This document shows, in pieces, positions 26,701 through 40,272 of a stretch of 64,000 bases of DNA. Each line of letters starts with the position of its first letter. The stretch's first letter is position 1. The notes under the pieces are model-generated. The model worked only from the letters and a program-made list of their open reading frames with translations. It searched no databases and was not told the DNA's origin. The stretch lies in assembly GCA_030549335.1 (NCBI GenBank), contig CM060196.1, positions 71,198,139 to 71,262,138 of the forward strand. Reading direction: 5' to 3'. This stretch comes from Pontederia crassipes. Taxonomy: Eukaryota; Streptophyta; Magnoliopsida; Commelinales; Pontederiaceae. The position numbers were made by a program, and so were the translations under genes.

Positions 26701-27834
26701 TTAGAATGATTATTTACCTATTCGACACTATCATTATTTTATTATAAACCATTTAAAAAAACAATAATAAATATAGCAATAGAAACAAATGCCCCTTATC
26801 TCAAATCTTCCTCCATTAGGGCATATTGATGAACCATATGGATCTGATGCATTACCTCTCAGTTTTCCTCTATTAATAATCAGGATTTTAAACTTTGAAT
26901 TGAGTGTATTTGTAAAATCAAAAGAGACACATATGTGTTGGTGTGCTATGGTCTGAATTATCTTTTTTTTTTCTACACCGATCTAATTTTTTCGGAGCTC
27001 TATAGTGTTATAGATTTTATTTGTGTAATATGTTAAGAGGCATTTCAAATGATATGCACAAAAATATTACATTTTCTAATGCAACTATTTGTGGCTTATG
27101 AATAACTATTTCTTCTTCACATATTTCTATTCAATTAGATTGCATGTATAACGGATTTTAGTAAAAATAATAATTTATAAATTTACTTATATTTAAAAGT
27201 CAACTTTGATTATGCCATAAAATCACTTTGATTATGCAACTAAAGTTCATAGATAGAAATATATCATTGGTTTTTAGGATGTTCGACTTAGCTAATATAA
27301 ATAGTTGACCTGATAAATAGTTTAATGACTAAAGTTAATTTTAAAGATAACTAATTAGATATTTGATAATACAAAAATGTATAAGTTATTATTTTAGCCA
27401 AATAATAAAAAAATTAATATTATAATAGATGAAATATGTGAAAAAGTTATGTATATTTTAAGAGTAAAATAGTACATTCATTGATCAAATTGATTATTTT
27501 TTTAACACAAAAAAAGTTTGGAGTTATTTTTTTTACTTATAAGCAGATAAAATAAATATTTATCATATTTTTCAGTTATTGAATAAGAAAAAAATTCAAA
27601 ATTATTTATAAATTCATTTTGATTAACTTATAAGATTAGTCAAATAGTCCTCTAATAATAGGGTTAGGTGTGTTATTGATCTAATATCATTTTATGACAT
27701 GCAAACATTTTAAATATACATCAAGGTAAAAGCACTTAATGTTATGAATATGCGGAATACGTAGAGCAACCAAAGTTATATATTCATTACAGAGGAAACG
27801 TTTATGTAATATTTGTTCATGCTTTATTCATATA
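23746..27834. other. AT-rich intergenic DNA
   Basis: About 4 kb with no gene recognised. A weak SINE-like patch lies near 24,785-24,905. Several stretches look like decayed repeats without definable ends. The sequence is full of homopolymer runs and short stop-riddled frames. Confidence 0.55.
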
Positions 27835-28445
27835 GGGGCTGTTTGGCAATTAAAATCAGGTGGTTTCGTCTGGTTGCAGTCGATTCTGCTGACATTTGAT
27901 GGAACCGAAGGCAGAACCCGATTTCAAAAAAAAGTGTCATATGACCTCTTTTTCATTGCCATGGTTCCACCACCAAAACGGTGGAACCAGGCACTGTAGC
28001 ATACTTCAAGTGTTGTTTTCTTTTTCAATTTTATTATTCTTTTTTTTCTTTCTTTATTCTCTCTCACACATATATGTTATAAAATAATTTATTTATTAAC
28101 TAAATTATTTATTATAACATATTAATATAATATTATTTTTACTTATTATTTCATTAAAAATTAATATTTTACTACATATAATTATTAAAAATGAGATTTT
28201 TTTAATTTAAATAAATTATTTTTTAACAAATTTTTTAAAATATTTTTTTAAAATTTTACTTCTATTTTTATTTACTAACAATATTATATTTATTTATTTT
28301 AAAACTCAAAAAAATTAATCTATCACATCTACTTTTTCTTATTACATCAACTATCTTATTCCTCGTCATCAAATTCCACTCCATCCAAACACAACTAGAA
28401 TTACGAAAACTTGATGGAACGTCTGATTCCGTTGCCAAACGACTC
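27835..28445. mobile_element. Tourist-like (PIF/Harbinger) MITE, about 610 bp
   Basis: The left end GGGGCTGTTTGGCAATT is mirrored by the right end CGTTGCCAAACGACTC. A 3-bp ATA flanks both sides (27832-27834, 28446-28448), fitting the 3-bp duplications of PIF/Harbinger elements. The interior is very AT-rich with TATTTATTAAC-type blocks that recur in the elements at about 48.0, 48.7 and 55.6 kb. No transposase is present. Confidence 0.75.
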
Positions 28446-30347
28446 ATAGTATAATGTTTTGGATCCACAACCTTGAATCCAAAGCCTTAATAATAAATTG
28501 GAACTTTGATTTATTGACGTAATAATGTATTATGTGGCTAGCGTACTATTGGACGGTCAAAACCATTAAGGCTACGTCTAATATTTAATTCCTACGCTAT
28601 TAACATCTTGTATAAGTCTTCATTTATATTTTACTAAAACAATTGCAAGTGTGTGCGAAAGAAATACACAAATAAGGGGTATAATCAATTAAAAGAAAAG
28701 AAAACCTAATAAAAAAAATCAATTCGATTCAATACACAACTTCAAGTTATTTTTTTAGTAGAAAGAAAAAAAACACCTCGGCAAAAACAATTACCCAACA
28801 AGTCCGATGTATATTTACACAATTAAAATGATAATATATATTATATTAAAATTATCTATTTAAAACAACAATATATGAACAAACGACAATAATACTAATT
28901 GTATAAGTCGTAAATTTTGACATCAATTTCTATGAAACAGATGCTTCTTAATATTATTGTAAATATAAACTTTCTAACATTTAGTAAAAAATGATAAATT
29001 ATTTGAAATTTGAAAAAAAAAATCAATATTTTTATGGTAAAAGAAAATATTCCATTCCTACCACCCCCTACTCACAAGCCACATTATGCCAACATTTCTT
29101 TTGGTTAGCCATCCAAAGGCAATTATGTTAGTACTTGGTAGCCACCATATATTTAGATGACGTGGACGGCTCTCCTTTAAGGTTGGTAGAAAGGATGCCA
29201 CTAAGAGATGATTACTAAGAAAATAATATCTTAGTACCAAAGTCTTTTAAAGAAAATAGGAGTATGTTCTTTTCAATGCTTTAAGTAAGATACCAAATAT
29301 GATTAACATGATCTAAACAAAAACAATGTATAAATTAAAAAAGTAAAGTTATAAACCTAAAGCAAACTCTTACTTAATCAGATATAAATTGCACAATCGA
29401 TTACTCAAAGAAAGTAAAATTGGAAGATCAAATTGTTGTTAAGTAGTTACTGAACAACATCAAAGTGGAGGGAGAATGAATAACTCGTAATCTTAAACAT
29501 TTAATAATATTTTCTCCGACCCAATGGGTTTCTAAGATTGTGTTCCAAATGAGTCACTAAAATTAGAACCAATTTATTTCGATTCTGAATTAAATAATCT
29601 TAAATATCGGAGTCCGAAAATATTTTCTCCGACAAATTATTATCAATTTATTTAACTGTTTGGTCCAATCAACATCTCATAACTTTGGAGTCAAATGTTC
29701 ATGGGCGTTTATGCTTTCCTACGTCTAATCATGATACGATCTCTCTCGAAAATAGTACATTCGAATTTTCTTTTTATGACATTTTCTATGGTGCAAAATG
29801 GAATCAATCTTAATTTTATAAAAGTATTTATTTAAGGAGAATTAAAATAGAGTGAGATTTTGCAACACTTGGTAGTTTTTAATGATAAAATGGTCACAAG
29901 AGAGCAACAATAGCCAATTTGAGGAGTCAGAACTCAGAAAGCGTTAATAAAAAACTCGTGCTTTATTTCATATATATATATATATATATATAGTAAGAAT
30001 GAAACAATGAACAGTGAACTGTTGCTTATAATAAAGAGCAATAAAATCCAATTCAAATTAGAGCATATTACGGGGGACGTTTAAATTATTATTTTTTTTT
30101 TGTCAAACTTGGTATTTACTTTTTTTTGGAAATTAGAGCACAATTAAAGAGTGAGTGACTGAGTGGGATTTCAAGTGAGCAAACAAAGCAAATGTGAAAA
30201 AAAAACTTTAATATTTTGGACTATTAATTAAAAATATCAATAGATTTAAACATCATTTTTTTCTTTCAAAATTTCTATTACAATTTTATTCTGCCAACTA
30301 AATTCACGTGTCATTTCCATATAGAGCCCATTTCGCTCCCCTTTTCT
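28446..30347. other. AT-rich intergenic DNA upstream of eIF4G
   Basis: No gene recognised. An (AT)n microsatellite lies at about 29,970-29,993. The last part before 30,350 should hold the eIF4G promoter, but no clear TATA box stands out. Confidence 0.5.
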
Positions 30348-30591
30348 CTATTTTGCCCTCGTCCTTCCTTTATTTCCCCACTTTACCACCCCCCTCCACC
30401 CTCCTACCTCTTTTTTAGCCTTCTCCCTCTCTCTCTCCCCCCTCTTTCTCTCTCTCCCTCGTCGCTTCTTCTTCTTCTTCGCCAACTCTTCTTCGTCTCC
30501 GTCGCGCAAGGCGCAGCTCAGCTCCGTTTGATGATTTCCGCCTCCCTCGCATCGCGCCGAGGGGAGGAACCCTAATATCCGAAGCTTCCAG
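30348..30591 (+). promoter_or_regulatory. Pyrimidine-rich 5' leader exon of eIF4G
   Basis: About 130 bases of nearly pure C/T (30,350-30,480) are followed by a GC-richer stretch ending AAGCTTCCAG before GTGAGC at 30592. An acceptor TTTCTTAG at 30808 precedes the coding start, so a leader intron of 217 bases (30592-30808) is likely. C/T-rich leaders are common in plant housekeeping genes. The transcription start was not determined. Confidence 0.55.
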
Positions 30592-30832
30592 GTGAGCAAG
30601 CGCGATCCCGTTGCATTGCCACTTACCCCTCCACAAATCCCTCTTTGCCTCGCAATTTGCTCGCGGAGTCCGATAAAAAATTCGTGGAAAAAGTTGGATT
30701 TTTTTGTTTGGTTTCTTGATTATGAGATATTTCCTAAGGGGTGTTTTTGTTCCATTTTGATCCGTGTTCTGTTGGTTTCTTGCTTTTTTCATGGTAGATT
30801 TTTCTTAGAAGCCGGAGCCCAGGTCGGGATTT

Positions 30833-33800
30833 ATGTCCGTCAATCCATCCAGGGCAGACAAGACCGAGGGGCATCTCAAGAGACCCAGTCGATCCGGCAG
30901 CGGAGCGCAGCACAGAGGCGGCGGCAGCGGCGGTGGTGGCAGAGGCGGCGGGTTCTCCGCCCCTCCCCCGAACCCTAACTTCTCTTCTGCGTCGTCGGCT
31001 TCCGGAGCTGCGCAAGAGACTGCTTCGGCGCCGACTTCGATCCTGTCGGCGAATAGAAGGTGCGCGGCCTCAAGTCTTTGATCCCGTGCTTCTTATCCGT
31101 TGGGTTTGGTGGTACTCGTGTTTGGGCTCAAGATATTTCTAAAATTAGCATTTTTAAGTGAGCTCCATTGTTGTTATTGGTTTCTATAGCTTCAAGAAAT
31201 CTGGGGGCGCGCACAGCGGCCACTCTAGGGTCAATCCTGCAGCAGCAGTTTCCGAGGCGATTACTGCTGCACAACATGCTGCTCAGAATGGTGCTCATGG
31301 TCAAGCCCCCAAGCCGGGTAAGCAGTTTAAATGAAGCTTTCTTTGCTGTTTCTGTTATCTGAAATTGATCTCGGAGCACGAGGACTTAGCAGTCGTTCAA
31401 TGAACGGTCAATCCCACGCCTCTTAATTTCTATGATCATTTGGTTTAGATTCCACGAGCTTGTACATTAACATTCGCTAGCCATCTTGTTTTTTTCTTTA
31501 ATTAAAAAGGGATCACTAAAATGCCATCGATCTTGTTGTTTCGGTTGGATCCGCAGGGACAACGGCCAGTGGAAAACCTGTTGATGTGTCTACGCCTAGA
31601 AATGCTTCCAAAGTTCTTCCAAAACCCCCAACCTCGCAAAGTGCGACCGGGTTGACAAATTCTTCTGCATCCCCCGCCACACCAAAAGGTTTAGAATCTT
31701 TTCCTTTTTGTTAATTACACGTTTGTCATGAGCATTTGTGCCTCAGTATATTTTCAGATTTTCAGTGCAAAATACATCGTCAGAAGGATTTCTTACCTTC
31801 TCATGCTTGTTTTAATGATATTGCTCCAGGGGATGCGTCTAGACCATTCACTCTTCAGTTCGGGACAATAAGTCCTGGTGTCATGAATGGGGTGCAGGTA
31901 TCCTTCATTATTTTCTGGAATATTTTGACTCATGTTTTACCCATGGTTCTCATGTATCAATGAACACTATTGCTCACATTTGAACACACTACTATTATTG
32001 CAGATCCCAGCTCGGACAAGTTCAGCGCCACCAAATCTGGATGAACAGAAACTCGATCAGGTTTGTTGTATAAATATTTTGTTATAGTCAAATTTTTTAA
32101 GAATACATTTGCGTGCTTTGTGCATGTATTATTTCTTTGTATACAATAGTACTCGTGCTATATAGATTGCACAATCTTGCTGGGATTTAAGATATGACTT
32201 TACTTACTGAATATTATATTTCTTTTTTTAAGGGGCTATATCATATCCCTTCTTTACCATAATATTCTTGGATGACAAGCCTGCTCATTGTCACCCTTTC
32301 TTTCCCTCGTGTCAATTCTACTAGCATTATTTACTATAGATAATTCTACTTTCTACTTGTTTGCACGTAGTAATATTCTGGCATGTTTTCTCAGGCTCAG
32401 CATGAGCCCTTCAGGGCTATTCCTACAGCTCCTATATCTACTGGACCTAAGCAGCCGCAACAACAGAGAAAGGATGTTGGTGCTGCTATTCAATCTAACT
32501 CAGGAGAGTCGCATCCTCCATCACAGATTAAAAAAGATACAACTGTCCCAGTTCCACCTGCTCCAACAGTTGCACCTCTAAAATCATCTGTTCATCCTAT
32601 CCCAGCAAGGCCTATGCCTATTCCTTTTCAGCATCAGCATCAGCATCAGCATCAGCATCAGCATCATCAGGTTCCTCTGCAATTTGCTGGTTCCAGTCCA
32701 CAGATGGCACCACAGGGTCTCACGGGGAATTCATTGCAGATGGCGATGAACATACCTGTAGGGAGTAATCCCCAAGGACCACAAATGTTGTTTCCTGGTC
32801 ATGTATTGCAACAGCAGGCATTGATTCATCAGGGACAAGGAATGAGCTTTGCCCCTCCAATCGGCCATCAATTACCGCCACAATTGAACCTAGGGATTGG
32901 AATGGCATCACAGTTTCCTCAGCAGCAACCTCGTAAATTTGTTGGACCAAGGAAGACTGCTGCCGTGAAGATAACTGATCCTGTTACTCATGAAGAAGTT
33001 AAATTTGATAAAAGAATTGATACATTTAAGGATGGGATGTCATCAGCACAGAGAACCCTACCTAATATGAATCCACAACCTCAGGCTATTCCTTACACCT
33101 CTCATCAGATGAATTACTACTCTCCAATGCAGCAGAACTATAATCCTTCACAGCTTGTCTTTTCTACACCCACATTGGCAAGTAACCAGATGCCTACTAG
33201 CTCACAACCACCCAGATATAGTTTTCCTGTTAGTCAAATGGGGCAATCTCTACCTTTTATGACCCCATCCGTGCTTAATACCTTGCCCGGAGGGAAACCT
33301 AAGTCTCAGACTCCTTTACATGATGTTTCTGAAGTGGTTAACTTGGAAGGCACACCTGTTTCCTCATTTTCAGCGCCAGTCCATGCAACTATAAAGCCAA
33401 CACATGTAACTTCACGTGCACCAGAATTGGCGAATTCGGCAACAACTAGTGTGCCTAGTGCCAAGGGTGAATTGTCTAGGATTTTAAAATCAACTGATGG
33501 TGCTTCCTCCAATCTGAAAAGTGGAATTGCTCAGGATAGTTCAATTCATCAACATAAATCTACATACGAACCAGCATACACTCCAACGTCGCCTAATGGA
33601 ACTGGCAAGCATGCCACTGTCCTTTTACCTGTCAATGCACCACAAAAATCTGGGTCAGAACCATCTTTGTCAGTTCCTCCTACATCCATAGGGGATTCCT
33701 CTTACACAATGTCTGGAAACGATGATAGAAAAAAAGAATCTGCTAGAAAATCTGATTCTTTTAAGGAGAGTCAAAGAAAGGTGAGTAAGTACCTTAAGAA

Positions 33801-36800
33801 CTTACATAAGCAAAACCAGGTTTCTTATTGTTTCTTCTTGTTTTTTATTATCTTTGTACTCTAGATGTTTTCATCCTAGTTTTTTATCTGAGCATATGTT
33901 TTCTGTGCTGCAGTTGGATGAATCTCTTTTAGCTGAAAGTGCAAAGGTATCATCACCAACCCAGGATGCCATAGGAAATGAGGCATCCACTAACCTTGAC
34001 AGAAAGAAAACTGCTTCAACAGCAGATACTCTGACGTCTGCAGCAAATTTGCCTTTGCATGAAGTTGAACAGAGAACAACAGAAATAATGACATCTGAAG
34101 CAGGTGATGACAAGAAAGTATCTGCATCATCTATTTCATCTGAAATGCTGTTAGAGAGTGAGAAATCCCAATGTACACCAGCTATATCTTCCGATTCAGC
34201 TAGCTTAACTAACGATGACCCTTCTGTCAAGGAGTGTGTATCTGGGACCGCATCTTTAGTCCTTAGGGTAGGTGATGATACATCAATAAACTTGGATTCG
34301 AGTTCAAACCAAGGTGGGACAAATTTGGATATAAGTAAGGAACAGATTCTTGAAGGAACTACACATGAGAAAATTGATGTGATCAATGAGATATCCGTAG
34401 ACACCGCAGATAAAGAATTTCCAGCTCGTAGTGTTAAAGAATTAGTTTCAGATGATATTCAGCAGCTAGATGGAAATAGTGGTATGCGAGGAAATCCCGA
34501 AAAATTAGTACTCTCTGATTATGATTTAGTAAAAAGTAAAGAACTTGAAGTCTCAAGTGAAATTGTTGAGCGGAAGGATGATAGTAGAGTTGGGGAACAA
34601 GATAGTACTTCTCGTACACCTTTGTCACCCAGCAACTTGAGCAATGCCCATTGTCCTTATGAAAACTCAGCCAAGGAAGAGTCTTCAGATCTTGAAGGAA
34701 CTGCAACTGTGCATACAATGTCATCCAATGAGAACAATGACTTGGTTGATTCTCTCAAAGCACCCATGGAAATGTCTTCTGCATCCGATTCAATTATATC
34801 TAAGGTGGTACCAGAAATTGACGTTAAAGTTGTGGAACCATCTAGTGGAATTGTTGAGGCCAAGGAGAAACCTTATATAGAGACTTCTAGACCTAAGAAT
34901 GTTGCTGTGAATAAGAGGAGGAAAAAGAAAGAATTGTGTGCTAAAGCTGATGCGGCAGGAGCTTCTGACCTTTACAATGCATACAAAGGCCCTGAGGAGA
35001 AACATCAATCATCTAGTAGCCCAGAAAATGCCAACAATACTTTGACTATTGATGAAACTCTTGCTCCTATTGATGATTCTAAAAAGGATGGTGATGTAGT
35101 CAAGGAAGGAGAAGAAAATAAGGGTGAACTAGATGATTGGGAAGATGCAGCTGATGTAACAACTCCAAAGCTTAAAATAGCAGAAGATTTGCAGTCAACT
35201 ATGGGACAAATGAAACAACAAGATGAACATGGAATTGTTTCTAATGGTCAGAGAAAATACTCGAGAGATTTTCTGTTAACCTTTGCACAACATTGTGTTG
35301 AACTTCCTAACGGTTTTGAGATTGCTTCTGATTTAGCAGAAGCACTTATGAGTCTAGGGAAATCATATATTCTTGACCGTGACTCGTATCCAAGTCCTGG
35401 AAGGATAACAGATCGAACTGCAGGAGTTACTCGTGACCGCAGGGTCAGCGGAACTATGGAAGATGACAAGTGGATTAAATCTCCCAGGCCTTTTGGTTCT
35501 GGACATGACATTCGGTTGGATATTCCTCACGGAAATGCAGTTGTTAGTCTTCGACCTGGTCAAGGAGCCAACACTGGGGTTTTGAGAAACCCACGGGCAC
35601 AACCATCGAGTCAATTTGGTGGTGGTATCCTTTCAGGGCCAGTGCAACCTCTGATGTCTCAAAGTGGCATGCAGCGTAGCAACTCTGATGCAGATCGATG
35701 GCAACGTGGGCCTCATAGAGGTTTAATACCTTCTCCTCAGACACCTTTGCTGGTAATGCACAAAGCGGAGAAACGATATGAAGTGGGTAAAGTTTCTGAT
35801 GAAGAGGAGGCAAAACAAAGGCAACTGAAGGCCATCCTTAATAAGCTAACACCACAAAACTTTGAGAAGCTCTTTGCTCAGGTGAAAGAAGTCAACATTG
35901 ATAATACAGTTACTCTGACTGGTGTCATCTCACAGATTTTTGACAAGGCTCTAATGGAGCCTACATTTTGTGAGATGTATGCGAACTTTTGTTTTCACCT
36001 TGCTGCTGAACTTCCAGATTTCAGTGAGGACAATGAAAAAATTACCTTTAAGAGGCTTCTCCTGAACAAGTGTCAAGAGGAATTTGAAAGAGGGGAGAGA
36101 GAACAGGCTGAAGCTAACGAAGCTGAAGAAGAAGGTAAAAATAAGCAATCTAAGGAAGAAAGGGAAGAAAAACGGATCCGAGCTCGCAGGCGCATGTTAG
36201 GCAACATTCGATTGATTGGAGAACTTTACAAGAAAAAGATGCTGACAGAGAGGATTATGCATGAGTGCATCAAGAAATTGCTTGGGCAACATCAAAATCC
36301 TGATGAGGAAGACATCGAATCCTTGTGTAAACTGATGAGTACTATTGGGGGGATAATAGATCATGCTAAGGCAAAGGAACATATGGATGCATATTTTGAT
36401 GCGATGTCTAGACTATCTACAAACCAGAAGCTATCATCTAGAGTTAGATTTATGCTAAAGGATGCAATTGATCTCAGAAAGGCCAATTGGCAACAAAGAA
36501 GGAAAATTGAAGGTCCAAAGAAGATTGAAGAAGTTCACAGGGACGCAGCTCAAGAAAGACAAGCTCAGTCAAGTAGATTGGCTCGTGGCCCTGTTATTAG
36601 CTCTGGAGCAAGACGGGGTGCTCCTGTTGATTATAATAACCGAGGGTCCATGCCTATGACTTCTCCTAGTTCTCAACAAAGTATTCGAGGGTTTTCATCT
36701 CAGGCTCGTGGCCCACAAGACGTCCGCTTTGAGGACAGGCATAATTTTGAGAACAGGACACTGTCAGTTCCTCTCCCTCAAAGACCCACTGATGATTCCA

Positions 36801-38693
36801 TTACACTTGGCCCTCAGGGTGGCCTGGGCCGGGGGATGTCGATTAGAGGACAGTCATTGATGTCTCAACCATCCCCATCTGATATTTCTAGAGGCGTTGG
36901 AGATCATAAATTAACAGCAGGGCAAAGTGGGCGTACTACTATGCCTGGATTGGCATCAAACTCACGATGTGTAATGGCTAGGTCAATGGCGGATGGATTA
37001 TCAGGACCAGTATACGACCGATCACTTTCTCAAGATCGTCATTCTTACACTGGGAGCAGGGGGTCCAGAACATCTGATCATACTTTTGATAGATCTTCTA
37101 CAATACCTGCAGGGAGAACCAATGAATCACCAGATACTAATCAATCTTTGGCTTTGGAAACAAAATCACTCTCTGAAGATGATCTTAGGGAAAAATCTAT
37201 ATCAGCCATTAGGGAATTTTACAGGTACTTGCTAACTTCGTATATTATCCTTCTTTAAAGTAATCATGGCTAGTAATATTTTCTTTGACGGAGAAAGGGA
37301 TGGCTAGTGGTAATTGGTCATCATGCTGTCTCATGTTTGATGCAACCCTTGACTTTTTCTTACACCTTTTGACTAATAACTTTTTGAGAAGGCTTTTGAC
37401 TAATAACTACTTATTGATCTAGGATTTTTTGCTTTGATCTTGTGTGTTGTTTGGTCTTTCATTTAACTAGTCTTTGGTAGAAGTCTACTTATAGCCATTA
37501 GTATACACCTAGTGCCTAAAATTGGATTTGAGTGGCAATACAACAATCATTTGGCCAGATTTGGTTCAACTTTATCCCTGCTCAATTTTACTCTTAGTGC
37601 AATAGAGAAAGTTTGTTCCACATCATAGTGATATATATATATATATATATATTATATATTCATGGATGACACCCTAATTTGGTGTTCATCCTTTTCCTCA
37701 AAAAAATAGAGAAATTTTGGTTCAGCTCTCTTTGGTGACGCAACATTGATCAGCACTGTTGAGAATCATATATAAGCTTATAAAGGAAATTTGTTGAATA
37801 TTTCTACCTGTGTAGAATGTCTCTAGCTCACATTGCATCAACCATGTAGCACGTTTAAAGTATATTATCAGACTTTACTGTAATGTGTTTGATGATATCC
37901 AAACTAAGGCATTTGTGTCATTAGTTTTTTTGTCTACTAATTTGCATTCATGGTGAAATGCAATTCTGTTTCTACTATTTGTTCTGAAACCTGACTATGA
38001 CATAAACTGGTTTTGCTTCAGTGCAAAGGATGAGAAGGAGGTTAAGTTTTGTATCAATGAGTTGAACGCCTCGAGCTTCTATCCTATAATGCTATCTCTT
38101 TGGGTCACTGACTCTTTCGAGAGAAAGGACAAGGAGAGAGAGATGTTAGCAGATCTTATTGTCAACCTTTGCAAGCCTCGTGATGCTATGGTTAATGGAG
38201 TACAACTCATTGAGGGGTAAGAGCCATCAAACTAGAAACATAGTTTTCTCATTAAAAAAATCAGAGGTGATGTTCCTTTTGGCATCTCCTTCAATTATCT
38301 TTACCTCTGTGCTATGTTTTTACTTTTGTGATAATATCAAACATGGGCCATGGCAGGGTTGAGCACGTCCTTCTGTCATTGGAGGATGCTGTCAATGATG
38401 CTCCAAAAGCAGCGGAGTTCCTTGGTCGCTTTTTTGCGAAGATGGTTTTAGAAGATTTGATCTCTTTAAGAGAGATAGGAAGATTGTTACATGAAGGCGG
38501 CGAAGAGACTGGTCGACTAACAGAAATTGGCCTAGCAGCAGATGTCCTTGCTAGCCTCTTGGAATGCATAAAATTAGAGAAGGGGGATTCTACTTTAAAT
38601 GATATGCTTGCTAACTCCACTTTAATTTTGAAGGATTTTCTACCACCACATCCAATCAGAATTAGGAAATTGGATGCATTTCTTTCAACCTGA
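30833..38693 (+). CDS. Eukaryotic translation initiation factor 4G (eIF4G)
   Basis: Nine coding exons: 30833-31059, 31190-31317, 31557-31688, 31830-31897, 32004-32060, 32395-33780, 33914-37224, 38022-38216, 38357-38693. All are in phase, giving 1,946 residues, slightly longer than known plant eIF4G (about 1,700-1,800). eIF4G is the scaffold of the cap-binding complex eIF4F. It binds eIF4E, eIF4A and eIF3 to recruit ribosomes. The N-terminus is low-complexity, Gly/Ser- then Gln/Pro-rich, with the plant motif GDASRPFTLQFGTISPG. The eIF4E-binding site is YSRDFLL from Tyr1115 (Y-x4-L-hydrophobic). The MIF4G domain spans about 1300-1520 (LKAILNKLTPQNFEKLFAQV, FCEMYANFCFHLAAELPDF, RRRMLGNIRLIGELYKKKML). 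The MA3 domain spans about 1760-1946 (AIREFYSAKDEKEV, LEDAVNDAPKAAEFLGRFFA, EIGRLLHEGGEETGRL), ending RKLDAFLST. No break is seen. Length and domains separate it from eIFiso4G, which is under half this size. Confidence 0.96.
32629..32670 (+). repeat. (CAGCAT)n coding microsatellite in eIF4G
   Basis: About six to seven CAGCAT units encode a Gln-His alternating tract starting at residue 283, in the disordered Gln-rich N-terminal part. Such tracts vary in length between alleles. Confidence 0.9.
37630..37652. repeat. (AT)n microsatellite in an eIF4G intron
   Basis: An uninterrupted AT run in the 797-base intron between the long coding exon and the first MA3 exon. Confidence 0.9.
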
Positions 38694-40272
38694 AAATGCT
38701 TCATATGGGGCAAAAAGATCTCTATGTTTAGGTTCTTTTGTATACTCCATCCTTAATATCATTCTGATTAGGGTTTCTGTAACTGTTGTGAGTTACATTT
38801 GGCTTTGCTTTCTGGAGCTCACCTGCAGATATAAAGCGATTGAACAAAAACAAGTCTATTGGATATGGAATCACCCTTCATCGACCATACTTTATGATGC
38901 CTCTAAGTGCTGCTTCAATTAAAAGGGCACCGAGTTCTAAGGTAATTGTACCGAAATTGGTGCTTATGCTTATGACACTGTATTTATGGCATGTGTTTGG
39001 GACAAAAATACTGGCAGTGCATGCATTTTGGGTGTACCGTCTTGTAAATAGCAAAAAATGATCAATTTGCTTGTGATCTTGAGGGTTAGATCCGAACTTG
39101 GCGGAACTGCCAAGTAATTCTCGTATAATCGGATGGCTGGATGTGCCGAAATCCAGGCTGCCGGCGGTGAAGATTGCCTCTGGTATCCTGTGCACCGGCT
39201 AATTTGGGTTGCCGTTGGTCAAAATGGTTATATTAGACACGAGTGATCATTGTGACTTGTCTTTACGGTGAATGTAGACTTATCATATCCGATGTAATAT
39301 CTTAGCTATCTCGACTACGGGGGAATTCGATTTCTTTTCCCCTGGTCAGATTCTTTTTCTGCCAATGGACGAAACTGCCCCCTAAACAATCCGACGTGGC
39401 ATTTTTCTCCTGTCAAATCTACATTTAGATATCAATTCCTCATGCTGTGGCGGGCCTCTTGATGACAATTAAGAGGATTCCGAAAATTATGCATTATTTT
39501 AATTGTCTTTTTCTTGTATCATAAAGCGTTGCAAATATGTATTTTCATGTAAGTTGTGCGTGCGTATATTACAGCGGGTTGAGAACTTTGAAATGGATAG
39601 TTATTGCATATTTAACACTGCATATTCCTTGAGCTCGTTACAAATTGCAATTTTCATCTTTGAGACGCAATTGAAGGGGCCAACTATGATGCATATTAGG
39701 CTTATGAATTATACGGGTGACTCTCTAGTCTATTTCCTTTTGTTATGGGCTCAGGGGTATTCTTCGGTGTCAGCAAAAAATTCTGATTAAATTTATGAGC
39801 TACTAGCTCCTACCGGTGTATAATTAGTCGTATAATACCAAATTTTACATAAATTATCCAATTTTGAAAGCTTTTAATAAAACCATGAGTCCATGACCTA
39901 AGTACATCAGAATTGGTGAATGACAATTTATCGATTAAAACAACTCTCTTGACTTTAGGTCATATTTTTAAAAAAATAAAAACTTTCCACATCATATTTA
40001 AAATAATATTTTTTAAAAAAATTTAAATAAAAAATTTTCCACATATATTTACAAATTTAAAAATAAAATAAAAGAAGGGATGACCACTAACATCAGAGAA
40101 GAAAAGAGGAGGAAAAGGGGAGGACATCTACAATGAGATGAGCAGGAGTGCGGTATCAAGAAAAGAGCATCTCAAAGGCTTCACCTATGTTTTTCTCCTC
40201 CTCAATTCCACTTGTAGTTGTTTGGCAACTCTAACGCGGAGAGGGTAGGTATGAAAAGCTTCTTGAAGAGAA
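38694..40272. other. eIF4G 3' region and intergenic DNA
   Basis: Contains the 3' untranslated region of eIF4G, probably to about 39,300, then AT-rich spacer. No further gene or RNA recognised. Confidence 0.5.

Noticed and set aside
30348-31015. Antisense frames rich in Arg, Glu and Lys over the eIF4G 5' end
   Set aside because: They are the complement of the C/T leader and the Gly/Ser-rich first coding exon.
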